A stretch of DNA of 64,000 nt from JACVRW01 sp963837445. Its GTDB lineage: Bacteria; Actinomycetota; Thermoleophilia; Solirubrobacterales; Thermoleophilaceae. Positions within the stretch are counted from its first letter, which is position 1. Every line of letters starts with the position of its first letter. Under the pieces are notes generated by a model. It made no database searches. It had not been told where the DNA came from and worked only from the letters and a program-made list of their open reading frames with translations. Location: positions 372,001 through 436,000 of the forward strand of contig CAWINK010000003.1 in NCBI GenBank assembly GCA_963837445.1, read 5' to 3'. Position numbers and translations under genes: made by a program. Below are positions 8,498 through 16,864 of the stretch, in pieces.

Positions 8498-10108
8498 ATG
8501 GAACGACAGATGCTCTCGCTCTACCGCCGCCACCGACCCAGGACTTTTGACTCGGTGATGGGCCAGGAGCACATCGTCAAGACGCTCCGAAACGCGATCG
8601 CACTCGACAAGGTGCATCACGCCTATCTGTTCGTCGGATCGCGTGGTACGGGGAAGACGTCGATGGCGAAGCTGCTGGCCTGCGCCCTGAACGCCGAGGG
8701 CGGCGCGACCGCCGATTTCGACCCCGAGGCGCCCACCGCGAGGGCGATCCTGGCCGGGACCTCGCTCGACGTCGTGGAGATGGACGCCGCCTCCAACAAC
8801 TCGGTCGACGACATCCGCGAGCTGCGCGAGAACGTGGCGCTCGCGCCGATGCAGGGCGGCAAGCGCGTGTACATCCTCGACGAGGCGCACATGCTCACCA
8901 CAGCGGCGTGGAACGCGTTCCTCAAGACGCTCGAGGAGCCCCCGGCGCACGTCGTGTTCGTGCTGGCCACCACCGAGGCTCACAAGGTGCCCCCCACGAT
9001 CATCGACCGCTGCCACCGCTTCGACTTCCAGCGGCCCTCGCTCGAGCAGATCGCCAGCGTGCTCAACCGGGTGGCGGCCGAGGAGGGGATCGAGGTCCCG
9101 GACCCCGCCATCGGGATGCTCGCGCGCGCGGCCACCGGCAGCTTCCGCGATGCGCTCGGGACACTCGAGCAGCTCGTGACCTACGGCGGTACCGACGTGA
9201 AGCTCGACGACGTGCTCGAAATCCTCGGCGTGGCGGATGCCGAGCTCGTGCTCTCGGCGGGCGAGGCGCTTGCAGACCGGGATCCCAAGGCCGCGCTCCT
9301 CACCGTGCAGTCGCTGTCCGAGTCCGGGCGTGACTTCACGCAGTTCATGCGCGACCTCTCCGCCCACCTGCGGCATCTCTTCGTGGTCCAGACGCTCGGC
9401 CATGTCCCGGACTCGTTCTCGGTCGCGGCCGAGCAGACGGATCGCCTGGCCGACCAGGCCGGACGCATGTCGCAGGGCGAGATCCTGCGGGCGATCGACT
9501 ACCTCGCCGGCGCGATCGCCGCCGTGAAGGACGGCAGCGAGCCGCGCATCCAGCTGGAGATGGCCCTGCTGAAGGCGACCCAGCCGCAGGCGGACCTCTC
9601 GCTTCAGGCGCTGATGTTCCGCATCGACCAGCTCGAGCGCGCCGCGGGGGTGGCGCCCGTCGAGGCGGCTCCGGTCCAAGCCCCACGACCTGCACCGCAG
9701 GGGTCCGCAGCGGTTGCCGTCCAGCCCCAGCCGGTGGAGTCGATCGAACTCGGGCAGATCGTTTCCCTTTGGCCCGCGGTCGCCGATGCGGTCGGCGAGG
9801 AGAACGGCATGCTCAGTGCCGCGCTGTCCGCCGCAACCCCCACCGCCCTCGACGCAGACCGGCTCACCATCGCCTTTCCATCTGACGCGGCCTTCGTGAA
9901 GAAGAAGGCCGAGCAGGGCCGTGAGCTGGTGGCGGGTGCGCTCCGTGGGTTGACGGGTCGTGCCGTTTCGCTCAACTTCGAGCTCAGCGACGCCATCACA
10001 CCGCCCGCCGGAGCGGCAACGCTCGACCACGAGCAGCTGATCGAGCGCCTGCGCGCCGAGTTCGGCGCCGAGGAAGTCTTCGACGAACCCGATGAGGAGA
10101 GCCACTGA
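8498..10108 (+). CDS. dnaX: DNA polymerase III subunits gamma and tau
   Basis: The protein (about 536 residues from ATG 8498; ATG 8510, giving MLSLYRRHRP, is also possible) is the clamp-loader ATPase that opens the sliding clamp. It has YRRHRPRTFDSVMGQEHI, Walker A GSRGTGKTS, IEMDAASN-type VEMDAASNNSVDDIREL, Walker B VYILDEAHML, the sensor region LATTEAHKVPPTI, and the collar domain followed by a Pro/Ala linker and a C-terminal tau-like domain. The four cysteines that bind zinc between Walker A and the DAASN motif in most DnaX proteins are missing; that stretch reads NAEGGATADFDPEAPTARAI. No slippery A-run for a gamma frameshift is visible. It is followed by ybaB (stop/start overlap) and recR, the classic order. 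Confidence 0.96.
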   Translation: MERQMLSLYRRHRPRTFDSVMGQEHIVKTLRNAIALDKVHHAYLFVGSRGTGKTSMAKLLACALNAEGGATADFDPEAPTARAILAGTSLDVVEMDAASNNSVDDIRELRENVALAPMQGGKRVYILDEAHMLTTAAWNAFLKTLEEPPAHVVFVLATTEAHKVPPTIIDRCHRFDFQRPSLEQIASVLNRVAAEEGIEVPDPAIGMLARAATGSFRDALGTLEQLVTYGGTDVKLDDVLEILGVADAELVLSAGEALADRDPKAALLTVQSLSESGRDFTQFMRDLSAHLRHLFVVQTLGHVPDSFSVAAEQTDRLADQAGRMSQGEILRAIDYLAGAIAAVKDGSEPRIQLEMALLKATQPQADLSLQALMFRIDQLERAAGVAPVEAAPVQAPRPAPQGSAAVAVQPQPVESIELGQIVSLWPAVADAVGEENGMLSAALSAATPTALDADRLTIAFPSDAAFVKKKAEQGRELVAGALRGLTGRAVSLNFELSDAITPPAGAATLDHEQLIERLRAEFGAEEVFDEPDEESH

Positions 10109-10449
10109 TGGGTCAGCCGAACCTGAACGAGATGATGAAGCAGGTCCAGAAGATGCAGGCCGACATGGCCAAGGCCCAGGAGGAGCTGAAGAACGAGGTC
10201 GTGGAGGCCAGCGCGGGCGGCGGCATGGTCACGGTCAAGATCAGCGGCGAGCTCGAGCTGAAGGAGCTGCGGATCGACCCCGAGGCGGTGGACCCCGAGG
10301 ACGTCGACATGCTCCAGGACCTGGTCCAGGCGGCCGTCAACGAGGCAATGCGCTCCGCACAGGAGCTGGCCGCCTCGAAGATGAACGCGGCAGCCGGCGG
10401 CCTGGGCGGCCCAGGCGGCCTGGGCGGGCTGGGTATCCCCGGCCTCTAG
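10108..10449 (+). CDS. YbaB/EbfC family nucleoid-associated protein
   Basis: This is a 113-residue protein of the YbaB/EbfC family, small dimeric DNA-binding proteins with a tweezers-like fold. Recognisable parts are the N-terminal helix MMKQVQKMQADMAKAQEEL, the strand segment GGGMVTVKISGELELKELRI, the sequence DPEDVDMLQDLV and a C-terminal Gly-rich tail. The ATG at 10108 overlaps the TGA of dnaX, and recR follows 38 bases later. Co-transcription with dnaX and recR links it to replication and recombination, as in many bacteria. Confidence 0.95.
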   Translation: MGQPNLNEMMKQVQKMQADMAKAQEELKNEVVEASAGGGMVTVKISGELELKELRIDPEAVDPEDVDMLQDLVQAAVNEAMRSAQELAASKMNAAAGGLGGPGGLGGLGIPGL

Positions 10450-10487
10450 GCCGGATCAGCCGCCCGCGCGGCTAGCCTCTGTCGTCC

Positions 10488-11090
10488 TTGTTCGCAGCAC
10501 CCGTCAACCGGCTCATAACCGAGCTCGCTCGCCTGCCCGGGATCGGGCAGCGCACCGCGCAGCGCCTGGCTTTCCACATCCTCAGCGTCTCGGATGAGGA
10601 GGCGCTCGGGCTGGCCGACGCCATCCGTGAGGTGAAGGCCACCGTCGGCCACTGCGAGGTCTGCTTCAACCTCGCCACCGAGTCCACCTGCCGCATCTGC
10701 CAGGACGAGCGGCGCGAGGCGGCCATGATCTGCGTGGTGGAGCAGCCGAGCGACGTGATCCCGATCGAGCGCTCCGGGGAGTTCCAGGGGCGCTATCACG
10801 TGCTCGGCGGTGCGCTGTCGCCGATCGACGGCGTCGATCCCGAAGACCTCCACGTCTCCGAGCTCCTCGGGCGAGTGGACAACGGCGCCGGCGTCCGCGA
10901 GGTCGTGATCGCCACCAACGCGACCACCACGGGCGAGGCCACGGCCCTCTATCTCGCCGACGCATTGCGCGAGCGCGCCCCGGATGTCGTGGTCACGCGC
11001 CTCGCGAGCGGGCTTCCGGTGGGCTCCGACCTCGAGTACGCGGACGAGATCACCCTCGGGCGCGCGCTCCGGGGTCGTCAGGCGATCTAG
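10488..11090 (+). CDS. recR: Recombination mediator protein RecR
   Basis: RecR (200 residues) works with RecF/RecO to load RecA onto gapped DNA. The helix-hairpin-helix is visible in LARLPGIGQRTAQRLAFHIL, the zinc finger in CEVCFNL...CRIC, and the Toprim domain in ICVVEQPSDVIPIE with GGALSPIDGV. The C-terminal segment VTRLASGLPVGSDLEYADE is highly typical of RecR. The start is a TTG at 10488. It is the third gene of the dnaX-ybaB-recR unit. Confidence 0.97.
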   Translation: MFAAPVNRLITELARLPGIGQRTAQRLAFHILSVSDEEALGLADAIREVKATVGHCEVCFNLATESTCRICQDERREAAMICVVEQPSDVIPIERSGEFQGRYHVLGGALSPIDGVDPEDLHVSELLGRVDNGAGVREVVIATNATTTGEATALYLADALRERAPDVVVTRLASGLPVGSDLEYADEITLGRALRGRQAI

Positions 11091-11130
11091 CCCGCTTGCG
11101 CCGCCTTGCGCGGCGCGAGAGGATCGGGGC

Positions 11131-13116
11131 ATGGCCCTGGTCCGCGGCGCCTGTCCGCACGACTGTCCCGACACCTGCGCCATGCATGTGACCGTGGAGG
11201 ACGGGCGCGCCACGAAGGTCACGGGCGATCCGGACCACCCGATCACGGTCGGCTTCCTGTGCGGCAAGGTCTCGAACTACCTCGACCGCGTGTACTCGGA
11301 CGAGCGCATCCTGCACCCGCTCGTGCGCGAGGACGGCCAGTTCCGGCGCGCCTCGTGGGAGGAGGCGATCGACGTCGCGGCCGAAGGATTGCTGCGGGCG
11401 CGGGAGGAGTTCGGCGGCGAGTCGATCCTGCCGTACAGCTACATGGGCACGCAGGGGCTCATCCAGGGGAACGTCATGTCGGCTCGGGTGATGAACGCGC
11501 TCGGGGCGTCGAACCTGGAGCGCACGATCTGCGCGACCGCCGGATTCACGGGGACCGCGATGGCGCACGGCGTCTCGCCCGAGGTGGACCCGGAGGAGTG
11601 GCCGAACGCGCGCTACCTGCTCGTCTGGGGCTGGAACCCGCTCTCCACAGCGCCGCATCTGTGGCGAAAGCTGCTCGACGCGCGCAAGCAGGGAGCGCGG
11701 CTCGTGGTGGTGGATCCGTTCCGGAGCCGAACCGCCCGCGTGGCGGACGAGCACCTGCGCCCGCTGCCGGGCACCGACGCCGCGCTCGCCATAGGGATGA
11801 TGAGGGCGATCGTCGACGCCGGGCTCCAGGACGACGAGTGGTGCCGCGCATACGCGGACGGGTACGAGGAGCTGCTCGAAGAGCTGGGCCGCACGAGCGT
11901 TGAGCAGTGCGCAGCCACGTGCGGTGTGGAGGCGGAGGTGATTGCGCGAGTGGGACGCGAGTTCGCCTCCACGCGGCCCGCGCTGCTGCGACTCGGCGTG
12001 GGCGCCCAGCGCCACGCCGGCGCACCGGCCGCGTACTCCACGATCGCATCGCTGCCCGCGCTCACCGGCGCCTGGAAGGACCGCGGCGGGGGCTGCTCCT
12101 ACATCCCGCTGGCCACCGCCGGTGCGATCAGCTCGCACCCGCTCGAACGGGAGGACCTGCGCGAGCGTTCCGGGCGCACGATCAACATGTCCCGGCTCGG
12201 CGAGGCGCTCACGGACCCGGCGCTCGACCCGCCGGTGAAGGCGCTCGTCTGCTGGAACTCGAACCCGGCGGCGATCGCGCCCGACCAGGAGCGGGTGCTC
12301 GAGGGCCTGCGCAGGGACGACCTGTTCACGGTGGTGCTCGAGCAGTTCATGACGGACACTGCCCAGCACGCCGACGTCGTGCTCCCAGCGACCACCCAGC
12401 TCGAGCACCTCGACGTGGTCTTCTCGTGGGGCCATCACTACGTGACCTGGAACGAGCCGGCGATCGAGCCCGTGGGCGAGGCGAAGCCGAACACCGAGAC
12501 CTTTCGGCTCCTGGCCGAGCGCCTCGGACTCGAGAACCCGTGCTTCCGCGAGAGCGACGCCGAACTGGTCGAGGCCCTGCTCCAGGACTTCGCCGAGAAC
12601 GGCCTGCGCGAGCGCGGCTGGACGAAGGTGGATCTCGGCCAGGGCCCGGTGCCGCACGCGACCGGGGGCTTCGGCACCGAGACCGGCCGGGTGGCTCTGC
12701 ATGCGCGCTACGAGGCACCCGCCGAGGTGGCGGACACGGCGCTGGCGGAGCGCTTCCCGCTGGCGCTGATCACGCCGAAGACGCACCTCTTCCTCAATTC
12801 CACCTTCGCCAACCAGCGGCGCCAGCACGCGGCACAGCCGCAACCCGAGCTCGTGATCAGCCCGGAGGACGCCTCCGCGCGCGGCATCGAGGACGGCGCC
12901 CAGGTGCGCGTGTTCAACGACCGCGGCGCGTTCGAATGCGCCGCGCGCGTGTCCGACGACGCCCGCCCCGGCGTGCTCGTGGCGCCGATGGGCTGGTGGA
13001 ACCGCGACTACGCGGGCGGCCGCAGCGCGCAGGCCACGACGCCGCAGCTGCTGACCGAGGAGGGCAACGCGCCGACCTTCAACGACAACCGCGTGGAGGT
13101 GCAAACCCTCAAGTAG
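11131..13116 (+). CDS. Molybdopterin-dependent oxidoreductase (DMSO reductase superfamily)
   Basis: The 661-residue protein begins with a cysteine cluster (CPHDCPDTC, then GFLCGKV) that binds a [4Fe-4S] centre. Molybdopterin-binding regions follow (YLLVWGWNPLSTAPH, VVVDPFRSRTA, LPGTDAALAIGM), then the C-terminal dinucleotide-binding domain (LALITPKTHLFLNSTFAN, GVLVAPMGWW). There is no Tat signal, so it is probably cytoplasmic. Family members reduce or oxidise many substrates, including formate and oxyanions; the substrate cannot be called. A cysteine in RTICATAGFTG may be near the active site, but I cannot assign the metal ligand. Start ATG 11131 follows recR by 40 bases. The last codons and the stop lie inside the first copy of the 43-bp repeat. 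Confidence 0.9.
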   Translation: MALVRGACPHDCPDTCAMHVTVEDGRATKVTGDPDHPITVGFLCGKVSNYLDRVYSDERILHPLVREDGQFRRASWEEAIDVAAEGLLRAREEFGGESILPYSYMGTQGLIQGNVMSARVMNALGASNLERTICATAGFTGTAMAHGVSPEVDPEEWPNARYLLVWGWNPLSTAPHLWRKLLDARKQGARLVVVDPFRSRTARVADEHLRPLPGTDAALAIGMMRAIVDAGLQDDEWCRAYADGYEELLEELGRTSVEQCAATCGVEAEVIARVGREFASTRPALLRLGVGAQRHAGAPAAYSTIASLPALTGAWKDRGGGCSYIPLATAGAISSHPLEREDLRERSGRTINMSRLGEALTDPALDPPVKALVCWNSNPAAIAPDQERVLEGLRRDDLFTVVLEQFMTDTAQHADVVLPATTQLEHLDVVFSWGHHYVTWNEPAIEPVGEAKPNTETFRLLAERLGLENPCFRESDAELVEALLQDFAENGLRERGWTKVDLGQGPVPHATGGFGTETGRVALHARYEAPAEVADTALAERFPLALITPKTHLFLNSTFANQRRQHAAQPQPELVISPEDASARGIEDGAQVRVFNDRGAFECAARVSDDARPGVLVAPMGWWNRDYAGGRSAQATTPQLLTEEGNAPTFNDNRVEVQTLK

Positions 13117-13227
13117 GGGTCTGACCCTTTTCTGAGGGTTGGTGCAAACCCTCAAGTAGGGGTCTGACCCTTTTCTGAGGGTTGGTGCAAACCCTCAAGT
13201 AGGGGTCTGACCCTTTTCTGAGGGTTG
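13099..13227 (+). repeat. 43-bp tandem repeat, three copies, each a terminator-like hairpin
   Basis: Three identical 43-bp units occupy 13099-13141, 13142-13184 and 13185-13227. Each begins GTGCAAACCCTCAAGTAG and ends with TGAGGGTTG. Within a unit AACCCTCA pairs with TGAGGGTT, and inside that AGGGGTC pairs partly with GACCCTT, so every copy can form a long hairpin with a short T-tract. The first copy contains the last codons and the TAG stop of the molybdopterin oxidoreductase. The third copy ends one base before the stop codon of the convergent GH3 gene. The position between convergent genes suggests a bidirectional terminator that has been tandemly amplified. Confidence 0.95.
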
Positions 13228-13228
13228 G

Positions 13229-14482
13229 TCAGCGGATCAGGTCGTAATCCTGCTTCGCCAGCAGGATGCGGCCGACGGCCTGGTTCAGGCGGGCGCGCGG
13301 GATCCGGCCTCGTTGGACAGCGCGCAGGACCGCCACGTAGGCAGCCTGCTGGTCGCCCGCGCCGCCGGAGATGTGGAGCATGTCTGCCCCGGCGCGCAGC
13401 GCTTGGACGGCGGCATCGGGCACGGTGTGGATCGCGGTGATCGCCGGGTCGGCGAGGTCGTCCGTGATCGCCACGCCCCTGAAGCGCAGCTCGCGCCGGA
13501 GCAGGCCTGTCGCAATCTGCTTGGAGAGCGACGCAGGAACGGTGAAGTCGTTGATCGGGTAGAGCGCGTGGCCGATTACCACACCCGGCACGCCCGCGTC
13601 GATCGCGGCCTCGAACGGGATCAGGTCACGAGCGCGCAGCTCATCCAGGCCGAGACCCACCGTCGCGGGGCCCTCCTCGGTTGACTGGTCCGTGGCTCCA
13701 AGTCCGGGGAAGTGCTTCGCCGCGCTGAACACGTGCTGCGCGCGATAGGCCCCGACGGTCTCCTCGGCATATGCCGCGACCTCGTCCGGCTGGTCCGAGT
13801 ACACACGTGCGCCGAGCGCTGAGCCGGTGGCCACGCCGCCCACGTCCACAACCGGGCCGAGCACGCCGTTCAGACCCAGGCCGTGCAGCGTGGCCGCCGA
13901 CTCCTCAGCCTGGGTGCCCGCCTCGGCCGCCGAGGCGAGGTCCGCCGGGAGAGCGGCGGGGGGAAGGTCCGGGAAGGAGTTGAGCTCGCCGCCCTCCTGG
14001 GTCGTCATCACCCACGGCTTCACGTGCCGCTCCTGGCTCGCGATCACCGCCGTCTCCCCGGCCAGCGCTCCGAGCTGCGCCACGTCCGTGTAGTTCGCGC
14101 CGGTGATCACGATCCCGCCGAGGTCGAGCCGCCGCAGCCGACCGAAGATCTCGGAGGTGAGGTCGGTCCCCCGGAAGCCGAACAGGAACAGCTGCGCCAC
14201 CTTGCGGTCCACCGGGAGCCGGCGCGCGAGATCGGCCACGCTGTCCGGCACCGCCGCCCGCTGCCTGCCCCGCTGGCGCTGTGCCGGGGGAGGCACGATC
14301 CGCGCCAGAAACGAGACCTGCTCCTCGGGTGCGCCGCGACCCGGCGACGGGACGCTCGAGGCGGTGTCGTCCCCGTCGTCTTCGTGTCCGGCTCCCACCA
14401 CCACTCCGGCCACGCCCGCGGCCAGCGCCAGAGCCGCGGTAACGGCGATCAGGAGCCGGCGCCGGGCCGGTTCAGCTTGCAC
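13229..14482 (-). CDS. Membrane-anchored or secreted glycoside hydrolase family 3 protein
   Basis: The 417-residue protein has a basic N-terminus followed by a hydrophobic segment (LLIAVTAALALAAGVAGVVV), so it is exported or membrane-anchored. A GH3 barrel follows with VAQLFLFGF, GGIVITGANY, PDLPPA, LGLNGVLGPVVDV, SAAKHFPGLGATDQST and the likely catalytic aspartate in GVAITDDLADPA. This family includes beta-N-acetylhexosaminidases (NagZ) that trim peptidoglycan fragments. The Asp-His dyad of the NagZ loop (DSH after KHFPGHG) is not present here, so catalysis may differ or the protein may have another glycoside substrate. The gene ends at the triple hairpin repeat and starts head-to-head with lysC. 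Confidence 0.85.
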   Translation of the reverse strand: MQAEPARRRLLIAVTAALALAAGVAGVVVGAGHEDDGDDTASSVPSPGRGAPEEQVSFLARIVPPPAQRQRGRQRAAVPDSVADLARRLPVDRKVAQLFLFGFRGTDLTSEIFGRLRRLDLGGIVITGANYTDVAQLGALAGETAVIASQERHVKPWVMTTQEGGELNSFPDLPPAALPADLASAAEAGTQAEESAATLHGLGLNGVLGPVVDVGGVATGSALGARVYSDQPDEVAAYAEETVGAYRAQHVFSAAKHFPGLGATDQSTEEGPATVGLGLDELRARDLIPFEAAIDAGVPGVVIGHALYPINDFTVPASLSKQIATGLLRRELRFRGVAITDDLADPAITAIHTVPDAAVQALRAGADMLHISGGAGDQQAAYVAVLRAVQRGRIPRARLNQAVGRILLAKQDYDLIR

Positions 14483-14541
14483 AGGCGCAAACGCTACCCG
14501 GCGGACAGGCGAGGACCCAGCCGCGGCTATCGTTCGGCGCC

Positions 14542-15831
14542 ATGCCGATGAGCGGCACAGACACCGTGGTGATGAAGTTCGGCGGCACGTCCGTGGCCGA
14601 CGCCGAGCGCATCAAGCGCGCCGCGAAGCGGATCGTGACCGCCAAGGAGGCCGGCACCAACGTGGTGGCGGTGCTGTCCGCGCGCGGGAAGCACACCGAC
14701 GAGCTGGTCTCGCTCGCCTACGAGGTCTCCGACAAGCCCGATCCGCGCGAGATGGACATGCTGCTCTCCACCGGTGAGCGCGTGACCTGTGCCCTCGCGG
14801 CCATGGTGATCAACGACCTCGGCCACGAGGCCATCTCCCTCACCGGGTCCCAGGCGGGCATCGTGACCGACAGCGGGCACACCAAGGCGCGCATCCTCGA
14901 GGTCAAGGCCGACCGCATCCGTCGCGGGCTCGAGGACGGCAAGATCGTGCTGGTGGCGGGCTTCCAGGGCGTCTCGCAGGAGTCGCTCGACGTGACGACC
15001 CTCGGCCGTGGCGGCTCCGACACCACCGCCGTGGCCCTCGCCGCCGCCCTCGGCGCGGAGGTCTGCGAGATCTACACCGACGTGGCGGGCGTGTTCAGCG
15101 CCGACCCTCGCATCGTCCCCGAGGCGCGCAAGCTCCCGGTGCTCACCTTCGAGGAGATGCTCGAGATGTCGGCGAGCGGAGCGGGGGTCCTCCAGCTGCG
15201 CTCGGTGGAGTACGCGCGTAACCACGGCGTGAGCATCCACTGCCGATCAAGCTTCGATGATGGACCCGGTACGGTGGTCCAGGACGAGGAGCAGACCATG
15301 GAACGACCGCTCGTCACAGCCGTGACCCACTCCACCGCGGAGGCGCGGATCACTCTCACCGGGCTCCCAGACAAGCCCGGCATCGCCGGGCGCGTTCTGA
15401 CCGCGCTCGCCGAGGCGAACATCAACGTGGACATGATCATCCAGAACGAGCCGCAGTCGGAGGGCCACCTGGCGGACATGTCGTTCACGGTCCCGCGTGA
15501 GGACGTGGCCACCGCGCGCGAGTCGCTCGAGGCGCTCCAGGTCGAGCTCGGCTTCGGGGGAGTCCAGTCGGACGACCGGATGGGGAAGGTCTCGATCGTG
15601 GGTGCCGGAATGAAGAGCCATCCGGGTGTGGCCGCCAAGACCTTCACCGTTCTCGGCGACGCCGGCGTGAACATCGAGATGATCTCCACATCGCCGATCA
15701 AGATCTCCTGCGTCGTGCGCGAGGAGCACGTGGAGGAGGCCGTGCGCATGCTGCACACCGCTTTCGAGCTGGGCGCCGACACGGTGCTCCCCGAGGACGT
15801 TGCGGGCGTGCACCGCCCGAAGGTGGCTTAG
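14542..15831 (+). CDS. lysC: Aspartate kinase
   Basis: This is a monofunctional aspartokinase (429 residues) that phosphorylates L-aspartate at the entry to lysine, threonine and methionine synthesis. The kinase domain shows VMKFGGTSVAD near the N-terminus, GFQGVSQES, TLGRGGSDTTAVALA and YTDVAGVFSADPRIV. Two ACT domains follow (about residues 265-420: ARITLTGLPDKPGIAGRV and KVSIVGAGMKSHPGVA), which normally bind lysine or threonine for feedback inhibition. It is followed by asd four bases after its stop, the usual order. An in-frame ATG at 15298 with its own ribosome site could yield a separate regulatory beta subunit. Confidence 0.97.
   Translation: MPMSGTDTVVMKFGGTSVADAERIKRAAKRIVTAKEAGTNVVAVLSARGKHTDELVSLAYEVSDKPDPREMDMLLSTGERVTCALAAMVINDLGHEAISLTGSQAGIVTDSGHTKARILEVKADRIRRGLEDGKIVLVAGFQGVSQESLDVTTLGRGGSDTTAVALAAALGAEVCEIYTDVAGVFSADPRIVPEARKLPVLTFEEMLEMSASGAGVLQLRSVEYARNHGVSIHCRSSFDDGPGTVVQDEEQTMERPLVTAVTHSTAEARITLTGLPDKPGIAGRVLTALAEANINVDMIIQNEPQSEGHLADMSFTVPREDVATARESLEALQVELGFGGVQSDDRMGKVSIVGAGMKSHPGVAAKTFTVLGDAGVNIEMISTSPIKISCVVREEHVEEAVRMLHTAFELGADTVLPEDVAGVHRPKVA
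15286..15300 (+). promoter_or_regulatory. Possible internal ribosome binding site and start for the LysC beta subunit
   Basis: GAGGAG at 15286-15291 stands six bases before an in-frame ATG at 15298. Translation from there gives the ACT-domain half of aspartate kinase, beginning MERPLVTAV, about 178 residues. In Corynebacterium and Bacillus, alpha2beta2 aspartokinases arise from exactly such an internal start. Whether it is used here is inferred from the motif alone. Confidence 0.5.
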
Positions 15832-15835
15832 GCGG

Positions 15836-16864
15836 ATGCGGGTCGCCGTGGTGGGCGCCACCGGCGCCGTGGGCTCCACGATGCTCGACGTGCTGCGCGA
15901 GCGCTCGTTCCCCGCTGACGAGGTCGTGCCGTTTGCCTCCGAGCGCTCGGCCGGGCGCAGCATCGACTGGGGAGACACGAGCCTGACCGTCCAGGCGCTG
16001 GGCGACGAGTCGATCCAGGGGTTCGACATCGCGCTCTTCTCCGCGGGCTCCGGCGTGAGCGCCGAGTGGGCGCCGCGCTTCGCGGAAGCGGGAGCGGTGG
16101 TGGTGGACAACTCATCCCAGTGGCGCATGCACGAGGACGTGCCGCTGGTCGTGTCCGAGGTGAACCCCGACGCACTCGACGGCCACAAGGGCATCGTGGC
16201 CAACCCGAACTGCACGACGATGCAGACCGTCGTGGCGCTGGGGCCGATCCTTCGGCGCGCGGGGATCGAGCGCGTGGTCATGTCGAGCTACCAGGCCGTC
16301 TCGGGCACCGGGCAGAAGGCGGTCGAGGAGCTGCACGACCAGGCGGAGGCGCAGATCGCCGCCAAGGAGATCCCGACGCCGGTGGTCTACCCACACCAGA
16401 TCGCCTTCAACGTGCTCCCGCAGGTCGAGACCTTCAAGGACGGTGACGACTACACGACCGAGGAGCGCAAGTGCATGGGCGAGACGAGCAAGATCCTCGG
16501 CCGCGACGACATCGGGGTGTCCGCCACCTGCGCGCGCGTGCCGGTGTTCACGGGGCACTCGGTGTCGGCGAACGTGCAGACCCGGGAGCCGCTCTCGCCG
16601 GACGAATGCCGCGACCTGCTCGCCTCGTCACCCGGCCTCACCGTGATCGACGACCCGGGCAACGGGCTCTACCCGACCGCGCTCGACGCGGCCGGGCGCG
16701 ACGACGTGCTCGTGGGCCGCATCAGGCGCGACCCCTCCCACGAGCGCTGCCTCAACCTGTGGATCGTGGGCAACAACCTGCGCAAGGGCGCGGCCACGAA
16801 TGCCGTGCAGGTAGCGGAGCTCCTCAACGTGCGCGGACTTCTGCGCGCGGCCCGCGCGGCTTAG
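15836..16864 (+). CDS. asd: Aspartate-semialdehyde dehydrogenase
   Basis: The enzyme (342 residues) reduces aspartyl phosphate to aspartate semialdehyde with NADPH, the step after LysC. The Rossmann glycine motif VVGATGAVGSTML is at the N-terminus, and the catalytic cysteine is in NPNCTTMQTV. Other motifs are SSYQAVSGTGQKA, ARVPVFTGHSVSANVQ, DVLVGRIRRD and LWIVGNNLRKGAATNAVQ. Start ATG 15836 follows the lysC stop by four bases, so the two are co-transcribed. The stop overlaps that of the convergent LuxR gene. Confidence 0.97.
   Translation: MRVAVVGATGAVGSTMLDVLRERSFPADEVVPFASERSAGRSIDWGDTSLTVQALGDESIQGFDIALFSAGSGVSAEWAPRFAEAGAVVVDNSSQWRMHEDVPLVVSEVNPDALDGHKGIVANPNCTTMQTVVALGPILRRAGIERVVMSSYQAVSGTGQKAVEELHDQAEAQIAAKEIPTPVVYPHQIAFNVLPQVETFKDGDDYTTEERKCMGETSKILGRDDIGVSATCARVPVFTGHSVSANVQTREPLSPDECRDLLASSPGLTVIDDPGNGLYPTALDAAGRDDVLVGRIRRDPSHERCLNLWIVGNNLRKGAATNAVQVAELLNVRGLLRAARAA

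Noticed and set aside
13099..13227. CRISPR or attachment site at the 43-bp repeats
   Set aside because: There are no spacers between units, no integrase and no tRNA nearby; each unit is a hairpin between convergent genes.
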